A stretch of DNA of 28,798 bases, from assembly GCA_900541015.1 (NCBI GenBank), contig UQIB01000028.1, forward strand, positions 1 through 28,798, read 5' to 3'. Position 1 is the first letter of the stretch. Every line of letters begins with the position of its first letter. This DNA comes from an uncultured Collinsella sp. (GTDB lineage: Bacteria > Actinomycetota > Coriobacteriia > Coriobacteriales > Coriobacteriaceae). A program made the position numbers and the translations under genes. Under the pieces are notes generated by a model. That model ran no database searches and was not told the origin of the DNA. It saw only the letters and a program-made list of their open reading frames with translations. Shown in pieces: positions 21,682 to 28,798 of the stretch.

Positions 21682-22536
21682 ATGGATATCAAACGCAAGA
21701 TTTCCGAGGCGCAGGGCCTCACCCCCACCGAGCAGCAGCTCGGCATTGCAGCCCTTGCCATCGGCGAGGACATCCGCGGGCTTTCTATTAAGGAATTTGC
21801 CGCACGCACCAACGTTTCGGTCGCAAGCGTGCACCGTTTTTGCAAAAAGCTCGGCCTCGAGGGCTTCAAAGATCTCAAGGTCGAGCTTATTCGCTTAGCA
21901 ACCGAGGCGGGAAACCGGCGCGACGTGGACATCAACTTCCCCTTCGATGCTACGTCCACCCCCGCGCAGGTTATGGAGCGCATGGAGGGGCTCTACCAGA
22001 CCACGCTGGCCGAAACGCAGGAGCTGCTCGACCCCACGCAGCTTGACCACGCCGCCAAGCTCATCGCGAACGCCCGACAGGTCGACATCTACACAGGCTC
22101 GCACAATCTCTATCCAGCGGGAATGTTCCGCGATCGCCTGCTCTCCGCCGGTAAAAGCGCAACGTGCCACGACAATTCCGAAGCCCAGGTGCGCACGACG
22201 CTTGCCTCGGGCCCCGACCATGTGGCAATCGCCATCTCCTACAGCGGCCTTGCCCCCAACCTCAAGGACATCTTGCCGATCCTCAGCAGTCGACATGCCC
22301 CGGTCATCGTCATCGGCACGCCTCATTGCGCGCGCATTCACCCTAGCTTTGCCGCCTACCTTACGGTGAGTGACCACGAGAGCATGACGCATCGCATCAC
22401 ACAGTTCGCGAGTCACATCGCCGTGCAATACGTGCTCGATTCGCTCTACAGCAGTTACTTCGCCAAAGATTACGTCCGCTGCTCCGAATTCCTGGAGCGC
22501 TCGTTTCCCTACACCCGCCTGCCCGGGCTCAAGTAG
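21682..22536 (+). CDS. MurR/RpiR-family transcriptional regulator
   Basis: This 284-residue regulator has an N-terminal HTH_6 domain (residues about 1-78; LTPTEQQLGIAALAIGEDI, IKEFAARTNVSVASVHRFCKKLGLEGFKDLKVEL) and a C-terminal SIS sugar-isomerase-like domain (about 120-255; VDIYTGSHNLYPAG, VAIAISYSGLAPNLKDILPIL, PVIVIG). Such proteins sense phosphosugars and control sugar, amino-sugar or inositol genes. GGGAG precedes the ATG at 21682. It is divergent from crr, which makes sugar-PTS-linked control likely, though its ligand and targets are unknown. Confidence 0.9.
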   Translation: MDIKRKISEAQGLTPTEQQLGIAALAIGEDIRGLSIKEFAARTNVSVASVHRFCKKLGLEGFKDLKVELIRLATEAGNRRDVDINFPFDATSTPAQVMERMEGLYQTTLAETQELLDPTQLDHAAKLIANARQVDIYTGSHNLYPAGMFRDRLLSAGKSATCHDNSEAQVRTTLASGPDHVAIAISYSGLAPNLKDILPILSSRHAPVIVIGTPHCARIHPSFAAYLTVSDHESMTHRITQFASHIAVQYVLDSLYSSYFAKDYVRCSEFLERSFPYTRLPGLK

Positions 22537-22540
22537 CGAC

Positions 22541-22633
22541 GAGCGTGGATTTTTGGACGCCCATCTAACGAGCGTGGATAATCTCCCACTTTGAGCCCGC
22601 GCACAGGCCAAAACCGGGAGATTATCCACGCTC
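22541..22633. repeat. Inverted repeat with 18-bp perfect arms plus a direct partial copy
   Basis: GAGCGTGGATAATCTCCC at 22570-22587 is perfectly complementary to 22616-22633, with a 28-nt loop. The first ten bases also occur as a direct repeat at 22541-22550, just after the RpiR stop codon (22534-22536). There is no T-run. It may act as a terminator-like barrier for the regulator gene, or be a dispersed repeat. Confidence 0.75.
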
Positions 22634-22650
22634 ATTTCTGCCTAGTCATT

Positions 22651-22717
22651 GGGGACGTTCTTAAACGACTAGTCAAACAAGAACGTCCCCAACGACTAGT
22701 CGTTTAAGAACGTCCCC
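22651..22717. repeat. Element C inverted repeat with 24-bp arms
   Basis: Bases 22651-22674 (starting GGGGACGTTCTTAAACG) are perfectly complementary to 22694-22717. The loop contains a second GAACGTCCCC (22681-22690), so the right arm is partly duplicated. The core GGGGACGT/ACGTCCCC relates it to fragments near 5373, 19779 and 28658. Confidence 0.75.
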
Positions 22718-22749
22718 AACGACTACCGCGGCAACGCCGATGTTTCGGC

Positions 22750-22783
22750 AACGACAGCGAGCGAGCCGCATTCGGAGCAAGAC
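22750..22783 (-). repeat. Truncated fourth copy of element A
   Basis: This stretch (ACGACAGCGAGCGAGCCGCATT, in part, then GGAGCAAG) aligns with the left flank and first stem arm of the complete copy that begins directly after it (ACGGACAGCGAGCGGGTCGCATT region, 22801-22831). The remainder of this copy is missing, as if a later insertion replaced it. Confidence 0.5.
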
Positions 22784-22951
22784 GACGCCGCAGGTAGAGA
22801 ACGGACAGCGAGCGGGTCGCATTTGAGACAAGGTGACGTGAAACGAAAGGGCGCTGACCTTCTGGTCGCGCCCTTGAAGTTGAACGTCAGATTGTCCAAA
22901 TGCGGCCCGCGCAGCGTCGAGCAGTTACGGCGTTTGGTAAAACGCCGTAAC
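22784..22951 (-). repeat. Structured repeat element A, copy 3 (complete)
   Basis: The last base is the first base of the pyrE stop codon. Stems in plus coordinates: 22812-22829/22894-22910 (GCGGG/CCCGC, CGCATTT/AAATGCG and GAC/GTC with small internal loops); 22835-22839/22884-22888; 22847-22854 plus 22856-22859 with 22864-22867 plus 22868-22875 (T22855 bulged, loop TTCT); 12-bp hairpin 22924-22935/22940-22951 (GTTACGGCGTTT, loop GGTA). The stretch 22537-22950 contains no gene. Confidence 0.85.
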
Positions 22952-23631
22952 TAACGTGCTCCGTACTGCTCGTAGTAGGCGTCGATGGCGGTCTTGAGCT
23001 CGTCGTCGATGACAACCTTGCCGTCGATCTCGTGGTTGTAGAGGGTCTCGACGACCTCAGCCATGGAGACGATGCTCGCGACGGGGAAACCGTACTTGGC
23101 CTCGATCTCCTTCTGCGCGGTGGTCACACCGCCCTTGCCGACCTCCATGCGGTTGAGGGACACGATCAGGCCCTTGATCTCGACATCGGCAGCAGCCTTG
23201 ACCTTGGGATAGGTCTCGTCGATGGACTTGCCGCTGGTGGTAACGTCCTCGACCATGACCACACGGTCGCCGTCCTTGGGCTCATAACCCAGCAGGTTGC
23301 CCTTATCGGCACCGTGGTCCTTGGCCTCCTTGCGGTCGCAGCAGTACTTGACCTCCTTGCCGTACAGCTCGTGGTAGGCAATTGCGGTCACGACGGCCAG
23401 CGGAATACCCTTGTAGGCCGGTCCAAACAGCACATCAAAGTCGTCGCCAAAGTTATCGTGGATGGCCTGGGCGTAATACTCGCCCAGCTTCTTGAGCTGA
23501 TAGCCCGTCACGTAAGCGCCGGCGTTCATAAAGAACGGGGACTGACGGCCGCTCTTGAGCGTAAAGCTGCCGAACTTAAGGACGTCGGACTCGACCATAA
23601 ACTTGATGAACTCTTGCTTGTAAGCCTCCAT
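22951..23631 (-). CDS. pyrE: Orotate phosphoribosyltransferase
   Basis: This 226-residue enzyme makes orotidine 5'-phosphate from orotate and PRPP in pyrimidine synthesis. The N terminus FIKFMVESDVLKFGSFTLKSGRQSPFFMNAG is characteristic; LFGPAYKGIPLAVVTA and the flexible-loop KEAKDHGADKG follow. The PRPP-binding motif is RVVMVEDVTTSGKSI (about 123-137). GAGAGGAG precedes the ATG. It is a single-gene unit here, without other pyr genes, and runs directly into element A at its 3' end. Confidence 0.97.
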   Translation of the reverse strand: MEAYKQEFIKFMVESDVLKFGSFTLKSGRQSPFFMNAGAYVTGYQLKKLGEYYAQAIHDNFGDDFDVLFGPAYKGIPLAVVTAIAYHELYGKEVKYCCDRKEAKDHGADKGNLLGYEPKDGDRVVMVEDVTTSGKSIDETYPKVKAAADVEIKGLIVSLNRMEVGKGGVTTAQKEIEAKYGFPVASIVSMAEVVETLYNHEIDGKVVIDDELKTAIDAYYEQYGAR

Positions 23632-23757
23632 GCGGGCTCCTCTCGTAATCGCGTACGTGCCTTCCAGTTTAGCGCAGGCGAAGCGTCGATGCGGGCGCGC
23701 TTTGGGGCCACGGCATTCTGTAAAGGCTTTGTCAGGGGGAATGGTTTTCCGAACAAT

Positions 23758-23790
23758 GGGGTTGACATGTCAAACCCCCTCATCAAGAAT
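23758..23790 (+). promoter_or_regulatory. Putative mgtA promoter with palindrome over the -35 box
   Basis: A consensus TTGACA (23762-23767) and AAGAAT (23785-23790) are 17 bp apart. The -35 box lies inside a near-perfect dyad 23758-23778 (GGGGTTGACA / TGTCAAACCCC, one extra A), a plausible operator. Initiation near 23797 would leave a leader of about 270 nt before mgtA. In the 437-bp interval between pyrE and mgtA I see this site, the leader ORF and no other gene. Confidence 0.5.
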
Positions 23791-23857
23791 ACGGGCGGAT
23801 TAAAAAGGGGTACGAGATACCCAAAGCGCGCTGCGCTCAGCCTTTAGGAGGTGTGCC

Positions 23858-23929
23858 ATGGAAGGCAGTCCTAGTCGAAAAACCTGCATGTCGCCCTCGG
23901 CACGCCGCGAGGACTCCGCACACGCATAA
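23858..23929 (+). CDS. Possible 23-residue leader peptide upstream of mgtA
   Basis: A short frame begins MEGSPSRKTCMSPSARR and ends at TAA (23927-23929). It is preceded by TTTAGGAGGTGTGCC, the strongest ribosome-binding sequence in the mgtA leader, and is the first start codon with such a site after the putative promoter. Leader peptides control mgtA in enterobacteria (MgtL), so a similar role is conceivable; there is no sequence resemblance beyond an early Glu and two prolines. Whether it is translated is unknown. Confidence 0.4.
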   Translation: MEGSPSRKTCMSPSARREDSAHA

Positions 23930-24068
23930 ACGCCACCGGCAGATCGCCAAAACCACCGCAAAGGCGCGCTGCACCCTTTGTGGGCTCAAGAGCTTGACGT
24001 GAGCGACATCTAGGTTTTTTGAAGCAAATACGACACGTACGCTAACTCCCCTCAACAAGGAGGACCCT

Positions 24069-26837
24069 ATGCTGATGCTCAAAACCGTCACGGTACTCGA
24101 AGCCATCTCCAAGCGCCGCCGCACGGCGCGCCCTGCCGCTCATACCGGCCTGTCCAAGAACACCATATTCGCCGCCACCCATAGTGCCGAGGACGCCCTC
24201 GTACTGCTTGACGCCACGGCAAACGGCCTCACCGTCGAGCAGGCAACTGAGCGCCTGAACGCCGTCGGCCCCAACACCATCGAGGCAACGACCAAAACGC
24301 TCGCCCGACGCATCGCCGACGCGTTCATCGATCCCTTCGCCGGCATCCTCGCCGCGCTCGCACTGGTCTCGCTCTACATCGACGTGCTCGCCGTGCCCGA
24401 ACCGCAGCGCGACCCCTCCACGGTCATCGTCATCGGCACCATGCTGCTGGTATCGGGCGGCATGAAGTTTATCCAGGAAGCCCGCAGCGGCAATGCGGCC
24501 GAGGCCCTCAAGGACCTGGTCTCCAACACTTGCACCGCCCTGCGCGACGGCGAGCGCATCGAGATCCCCTTCGACGAGCTCGTCCCCGGCGATGTAATCC
24601 GTCTCTCTGCCGGCGATATGGTGCCGGCAGATGCCCGCATCATCACCGCGCGCGACCTGTTTGTGATCGAGTCCGCACTCACCGGCGAGAGCGAGGCCGT
24701 CGAGAAGACCACCGCCGTCACCATCGTCGAGGGCGCCGACGGCTCCGCACTGCCACTCTCTGCCTGCAAGAACATCGTCTTTACCGGCACCTCCGTGCAA
24801 AACGGCGCCGCCATGGCGCTTGTCGTTGCCACCGGCTCGGACACCTACCTGGGCGGCATCGCCAAGATGCTCAACGGGCGCGGCGAAAAGAGCGCGTTTG
24901 ACCGCGGCGTCTCGAGCGTCTCCATGCTGCTGGTGCGCCTGATGCTCGTTATGGCGCCGGCCGTCTTTGCCATCAACGCCGCCACCAAGGGCAACGTCAT
25001 CGACGCGCTGCTGTTCGCCACGAGCGTGGCCGTGGGCATCACGCCGCAGATGCTTCCCGTCATCGTGACCACGAGCCTGTCGCAGGGCGCCAAGGACCTC
25101 GCCCGTCGCCAGGTTATCGTCAAGGAGCTGCCGGCGATTCAAAACCTCGGAGCGATGGACGTCCTGTGCTGCGACAAGACCGGCACCCTCACCGAAGACC
25201 GCATCGTGCTCGAGCGCTACCTCAACACCGATGGCAACGAGGACGCGCGCGTGCTGCGCCATGCGTTTTTGAACAGCTTCTTCCAGACCGGCCTCAAAAA
25301 TCTTATCGACCTGGCCGTAATCGACCGTGCCGATGTGACGCCCTCGACCGTCGCACCCGATTCCATGCTGGGCCAGAGCCTGCGCGACCGCTACACCAAG
25401 GTCGACGAGGTTCCCTTCGATTTCTCGCGCCGTCGCCTGAGCGTAGTTGTCGCCGACGCCCAAGGCAAAACCCAGATGGTTACCAAGGGCGCTGCCGAGG
25501 AAATGCTCGAGATCTGCTCCTTTGTCGAGATCGATGGCATCGCTCAGCCGCTCACCGACGAGAAGCTCGCCCAGATTCGCAAGCAGATCGCCGGACTTAA
25601 CGCCGAGGGCCTACGCGTAATTGCCGTGGCGCAGAAGACCAATCCGCGCTGCGTGGGCGAGTTTGGCATCGCCGACGAGTGCGACATGGTGCTGATGGGC
25701 TTTTTGGCCTTCCTCGATCCGCCCAAAGCAAGTGCCGCGGGCGCCGTCGCCACCCTCGAGGCCAAGGGCGTGGCGGTCAAGGTCCTAACCGGCGACAACG
25801 ACCGCGTCGCCGCCACCGTCTGCGAGCAGATTGGTATCGATGCGAGCAACGTCTTGCTCGGCTCCGAGATCGATGCGCTCGATGACGCCGAACTTGCCAA
25901 GCGCGCCGAGAAAACCCACCTCTTCGCCAAGCTCTCGCCGCTGCAGAAGGCGCGCCTGGTACGTGTCATGCGCGAGATGCTCGGCCACACCGTGGGCTTT
26001 ATGGGCGACGGCATCAACGACGCCGCCGCCATGCGTGCGAGCGATTGCGGCATCTCGGTCGATTCGGCCGTCGATATTGCCAAGGAATCCGCCGATATCA
26101 TCTTGCTTCAGAAGGACCTGGGCGTGCTCGAGCGCGGCATCATCGAAGGCCGCCGCACTTACGGCAACCTGCTCAAGTACCTCAAGACCACGGTGAGCTC
26201 CAACTTTGGCAATGTGCTGTCCGTGACCGTCGCGAGCCTGTTCTTGCCGTTTTTGCCCATGAGCGCCCTGCAGCTGGTACTGCTGTCGCTGGTCTACGAG
26301 ATCGTGTGCATCGCACTGCCGTGGGACACCGTCGATGACGCCTGGACTGCCCGCCCGCGTGCCTGGGACGCCGCGTCCATCAAGGGCTTTATGCTCGAGC
26401 TGGGCCCCGTGAGCTCGCTGTTTGACATCGTGACCTTCGCCGCGCTCTTCTTTGTCGTGTGCCCCGCCGCCGTGGGCGCAAGCTGGTCCGAGCTTGCCGC
26501 CGCGGGCAATGTCACGGGCATGGCAGCCTTTGCGGCGCTCTTCCAGAGTGGCTGGTTTGTCGAGTCCATGTGGTCGCAGACGCTCGTGATCCACATGCTG
26601 CGCTCCCCGCGCCTGCCGAGCCCGCGCGACCACGCCGCGCCCGCGCTGTGCGCCCTCACCGTGCTGGGCCTGGCGCTCGTCACCTGGCTGCCGGCAAGCC
26701 CCATCGCCGATGCGCTCGGCCTCATAACGCTGCCCACGAGCTTTTTCGCGCTGCTCATCGGCATCGTCACCGCCTACATCGCGCTCACCCAGCTGGCAAA
26801 ACGCCGCTACATCGCCCGCCACGGCGAGCTGCTTTAG
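24069..26837 (+). CDS. mgtA: P-type Mg2+ transport ATPase MgtA
   Basis: This 922-residue type IIIB P-type ATPase imports Mg2+ across the cytoplasmic membrane. The actuator loop has VIESALTGESEAVEK; the phosphorylated aspartate is D369 in CCDKTGTLTEDRIVLERYL; the nucleotide domain has FDFSRRRLSVV and VTKGAAEEML; the hinge has LTGDNDRVA and GFMGDGINDAAAM. About ten membrane segments are placed as usual, four before the nucleotide domain and six after. VGITPQMLPVIV in the fourth segment is typical of MgtA/MgtB. AAGGAGGACCCT precedes the ATG at 24069. Antisense open frames opposite it are codon-bias shadows. Confidence 0.96.
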   Translation: MLMLKTVTVLEAISKRRRTARPAAHTGLSKNTIFAATHSAEDALVLLDATANGLTVEQATERLNAVGPNTIEATTKTLARRIADAFIDPFAGILAALALVSLYIDVLAVPEPQRDPSTVIVIGTMLLVSGGMKFIQEARSGNAAEALKDLVSNTCTALRDGERIEIPFDELVPGDVIRLSAGDMVPADARIITARDLFVIESALTGESEAVEKTTAVTIVEGADGSALPLSACKNIVFTGTSVQNGAAMALVVATGSDTYLGGIAKMLNGRGEKSAFDRGVSSVSMLLVRLMLVMAPAVFAINAATKGNVIDALLFATSVAVGITPQMLPVIVTTSLSQGAKDLARRQVIVKELPAIQNLGAMDVLCCDKTGTLTEDRIVLERYLNTDGNEDARVLRHAFLNSFFQTGLKNLIDLAVIDRADVTPSTVAPDSMLGQSLRDRYTKVDEVPFDFSRRRLSVVVADAQGKTQMVTKGAAEEMLEICSFVEIDGIAQPLTDEKLAQIRKQIAGLNAEGLRVIAVAQKTNPRCVGEFGIADECDMVLMGFLAFLDPPKASAAGAVATLEAKGVAVKVLTGDNDRVAATVCEQIGIDASNVLLGSEIDALDDAELAKRAEKTHLFAKLSPLQKARLVRVMREMLGHTVGFMGDGINDAAAMRASDCGISVDSAVDIAKESADIILLQKDLGVLERGIIEGRRTYGNLLKYLKTTVSSNFGNVLSVTVASLFLPFLPMSALQLVLLSLVYEIVCIALPWDTVDDAWTARPRAWDAASIKGFMLELGPVSSLFDIVTFAALFFVVCPAAVGASWSELAAAGNVTGMAAFAALFQSGWFVESMWSQTLVIHMLRSPRLPSPRDHAAPALCALTVLGLALVTWLPASPIADALGLITLPTSFFALLIGIVTAYIALTQLAKRRYIARHGELL

Positions 26838-26944
26838 CTCCAGCGGCGCCTTCATCAAGGATGTTTGGGCCGACGCAACCCGCTCCCGCTGACCGCGGCG
26901 GCCCAAAACAGCTAAAAATCTCCCGTCCCAAATTAGCCACCCTG

Positions 26945-28489
26945 CTAGTCCTCGGGTGTCCAGGACCAGAAGAAGTTAATGAGGGCTACGCGCGAGGAGG
27001 CACCGGTCTTTTTGTTGATCGAAGCGATGTGGCGATAGAGCGTGGAGCGCGAAAGGAAGAGTGCCGCCGCCACGTCTTGCACGCTGTCGTCCGAAACGAC
27101 CAGTGCCTCCAGAACATCGCGCTCGCGCTTGGTGAGCCCAAAGGTGGCAACGAAGCCATCGAGCCGATCGCCAAACGAAAGCTCCGGCGCCTCCAGGGGC
27201 ACCGTGTCGGCCTGACCGGGCTCACAGCTCACGCCAAGATCGTCGGTGGCAAGCGCCAGCCCGCCGTGCGTCGCCTCGCCCTCACCGTCTTGTCCAAACT
27301 GTCCCAACAGCGAAATCGCAATGCCTACAAACAGCACGAGCGCCGCGCCGACTGCCGCCAGCACGTTTTGGCTCGAGATGATCGCCACTGCCGGCACCGT
27401 CACGAGCATCGAGCACACGTTGTTGACGACGCGACCCATACACGGCCAAAAATATGACCAGCGCGCATAGAGCGAGATGGCAGAGAATTTTGTGGTGAAG
27501 AACACCACAAAGAAGCCCGAGCCCAGATAAAAGATGATCGTGGCAGCAAGCTCGTTGCCGCTATTGCCGTCAATGATGAGCACAAAGAACGAAAGCGTGG
27601 ACAGTATGGCGGCGCACGTCATGCCGATATTCATATACAAACGGTCACGCAGGTCAAATAGGGCGCCGGCGGCCAGCGAGCTCACGACAAGCAGCAAGCG
27701 CGGCCAATCGCCCAAATCGACGGCTCCGAAAGCGTGCAAGGTCGTGAGGCCCGCGTTGAGAGCGGCGAATACACCGGAAAGACACGCTGTCGCCACGGTC
27801 AAGCGGACCACGGCGCGGCGGAATGCCGTCTTTGCCTTGGGATCGTCTTGCCACTTGGCACCATATTCCAAAGCATCTACCGAAAGCCCGGCAACACTGG
27901 GTTCAAAGTTGGGATCCGACTCATCGCGCAGCTTGGCGCGTCGGACACCGTGGAGCAACGCCACCTGCGCGATCGCGCAGACAACCAAAACGGCCTGCTG
28001 AGGAATGCCGACGGGCATCACCATGTGGTTGAGCGCCTGCACCAGAACGCCCATGGCGTAGGAAAGCGCGGCGGCGCGCGCCAGGCAGGGCGTCCGCGCA
28101 AAGCGACGCGCAAAGTTTGCATGGGCAGTCGATCCACAGTAGCCCAGTGCGCAGCACGCCATCAAACCGCCGACAATTACCATCTCAACCTGAACCGCCA
28201 TAATCAACAGCAGCAATGCCGCCACCAGCAAAACGCCCGTGATATCGCTCGTTGCGTCGATGGCATGGGGACGGCGATAGTACAGAACGGGACGCACAAA
28301 GAAGCCAATCACGCTCGCGCCGATGACAAGGCTCTCATAAATAACGACCTCGTTCGGAGACACGAACTCGGCCATGCGCGCATCAAAGAGACACTCGCAC
28401 GCCAAAAACGTGAAGAAGAACAGCGCCAGGCATATAATCTCCCGAATGCCCCGACGCAAATATGAGGTTGTGTCTCCCATATCTCTCAT
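26945..28489 (-). CDS. Membrane-anchored LuxR-type regulator (MFS-like N terminus)
   Basis: This 514-residue protein has about twelve transmembrane segments in residues 15-410 arranged like a transporter, then a linker and a C-terminal LuxR/FixJ helix-turn-helix (about 445-505; FGLTKRERDVLEALVVSDDSVQDVAAALFLSRSTLYRHIASINKKTG, quoted in parts: LTKRERDVL, VQDVAAALFLSRSTLYRHI). Such proteins are numerous in Coriobacteriia and probably sense a ligand in the membrane and act on adjacent genes; no target gene is beside it in this window. The start at 28489 lies 5 nt after a run of nine G; a GTG six codons upstream would make the run coding. The membrane-topology count is an estimate. Confidence 0.88.
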   Translation of the reverse strand: MRDMGDTTSYLRRGIREIICLALFFFTFLACECLFDARMAEFVSPNEVVIYESLVIGASVIGFFVRPVLYYRRPHAIDATSDITGVLLVAALLLLIMAVQVEMVIVGGLMACCALGYCGSTAHANFARRFARTPCLARAAALSYAMGVLVQALNHMVMPVGIPQQAVLVVCAIAQVALLHGVRRAKLRDESDPNFEPSVAGLSVDALEYGAKWQDDPKAKTAFRRAVVRLTVATACLSGVFAALNAGLTTLHAFGAVDLGDWPRLLLVVSSLAAGALFDLRDRLYMNIGMTCAAILSTLSFFVLIIDGNSGNELAATIIFYLGSGFFVVFFTTKFSAISLYARWSYFWPCMGRVVNNVCSMLVTVPAVAIISSQNVLAAVGAALVLFVGIAISLLGQFGQDGEGEATHGGLALATDDLGVSCEPGQADTVPLEAPELSFGDRLDGFVATFGLTKRERDVLEALVVSDDSVQDVAAALFLSRSTLYRHIASINKKTGASSRVALINFFWSWTPED

Positions 28490-28494
28490 GAATA

Positions 28495-28503
28495 CCCCCC
28501 CCC
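28495..28503 (-). promoter_or_regulatory. Nine-G tract at ribosome-binding position
   Basis: On the minus strand nine consecutive G end 5 nt before the ATG at 28489, exactly where a Shine-Dalgarno sequence should be; no other candidate is present. Homopolymer runs of this length are prone to slippage, which would alter spacing or strength of the site. Confidence 0.6.
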
Positions 28504-28657
28504 GCACTCAAATGTCTTGAAACAATTTTAATAGAGAACCAGTCCCAATATCGAAGCCGAGCTCGAGATGCTGCAAATTTGACCCCAGTAGCCCACGGCG
28601 TGCACCAGTTTTTGAGCCGATTGTCCCAGAAGGGGCACACGCGGCCTGCTGGCTCGG

Positions 28658-28733
28658 CAAGGAGTGTCCCCAACTGCCACTCATTTAAGTCTGCCCCCAA
28701 TGAGTGCCCGCTCGTTTAAGTACGTCCATTACA
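28658..28733. repeat. Element C fragments near the window end
   Basis: The 21 nt at 28658-28678 are identical to 19779-19799. They are followed by two degenerate direct copies, ACTCATTTAAGTCTGCCCCC and GCTCGTTTAAGTACGTCC, the latter resembling the arm of the 22651-22717 repeat. A small dyad AGCCCG/CGGGCT follows (about 28745-28765). The 309-bp stretch 28490-28798 contains no recognisable gene. Confidence 0.55.
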
Positions 28734-28798
28734 GTCGAAATTGTCAGCCCGGGACCGTCTCGGGCTACGATTGAGGCGCGCCCAGAACGGGCCGCCGA

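Noticed and set aside
22784..22951. tRNA or tmRNA in element A
   Set aside because: No cloverleaf, no T-loop GTTCRA in the right place and no CCA end; stems do not fit tRNA lengths.
23767..23847. 26-codon frame upstream of the mgtA leader ORF
   Set aside because: Its ATG overlaps the -35 box of the best promoter, so it would lie outside the transcript.
23791..24068. M-box magnesium riboswitch before mgtA
   Set aside because: I could not find the conserved core expected of the M-box; without a covariance search I do not call it.
24042..26906. Two long minus-strand frames opposite mgtA
   Set aside because: Shadows of the mgtA reading frame; Gly/Asp/His-rich without domains.

Overview
The window looks like a chromosomal segment of a high-GC coriobacterium, most likely Collinsella. 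The grounds are the actinobacterial order dnaK-grpE-dnaJ-hspR, the nadA-nadB-nadC-niaR operon, a 514-residue membrane protein ending in a LuxR-type helix-turn-helix (a class abundant in Coriobacteriia), and many short intergenic hairpin repeats. No rRNA, tRNA, transposase, phage gene or CRISPR array was seen. The genus is an inference.

Layout. 1-130: cut-off copy of a structured repeat (element A). 130-4430 (minus): heat-shock operon dnaK, grpE, dnaJ, hspR. 4431-5088: dnaK upstream region, an array of three inverted-repeat pairs (element B), and the promoter of a small 2[4Fe-4S] ferredoxin (5089-5274). 5389-9256 (minus): de novo NAD operon nadA-nadB-nadC with its repressor niaR as last gene; a perfect 19-bp inverted repeat overlaps the nadA promoter. 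9549-11548: LytTR response regulator, membrane sensor and GHKL kinase, with sensor and kinase parted only by an in-frame TGA. 11567-12142 (minus): unrecognised protein with a faint uracil-DNA-glycosylase-like pattern. 12279-12599: thioredoxin. 12831-18769: nickel and [NiFe]-hydrogenase maturation block: small His-rich protein, nikR, hypF, hypC, hypD, hypE. 18874-19542: phosphoglycolate-phosphatase-like HAD protein. 19543-20026: second element B array and second element A. 20027-20584 (minus): lipoprotein. 20822-21358 (minus): PTS EIIA-Glc; 21682-22536: divergent RpiR/MurR-type regulator. 22537-22950: four repeat structures including a third element A. 22951-23631 (minus): pyrE. 23762-26837: promoter, short leader ORF and P-type Mg2+ ATPase mgtA. 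26945-28489 (minus): membrane LuxR-type regulator with a nine-G tract where its ribosome-binding site should be. 28490-28798: repeat fragments only.

How the genes work together. Three loci look self-contained: chaperone machine plus its repressor HspR; NAD synthesis plus its niacin-sensing repressor; nickel sensing plus the hyp genes that build the Fe(CN)2CO group of [NiFe] hydrogenases. The hypA and hypB nickel-insertion genes and the hydrogenase itself are not here.

The most notable signal is not a protein. Element A occurs three times, each time starting at or within 4 nt of the stop codon of a minus-strand gene (hspR, the lipoprotein gene, pyrE). It folds into four stems whose sequences differ between copies while pairing is kept, and whose loops and joints are nearly constant. 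That is the pattern expected of a selected RNA structure or of a structured mobile repeat.
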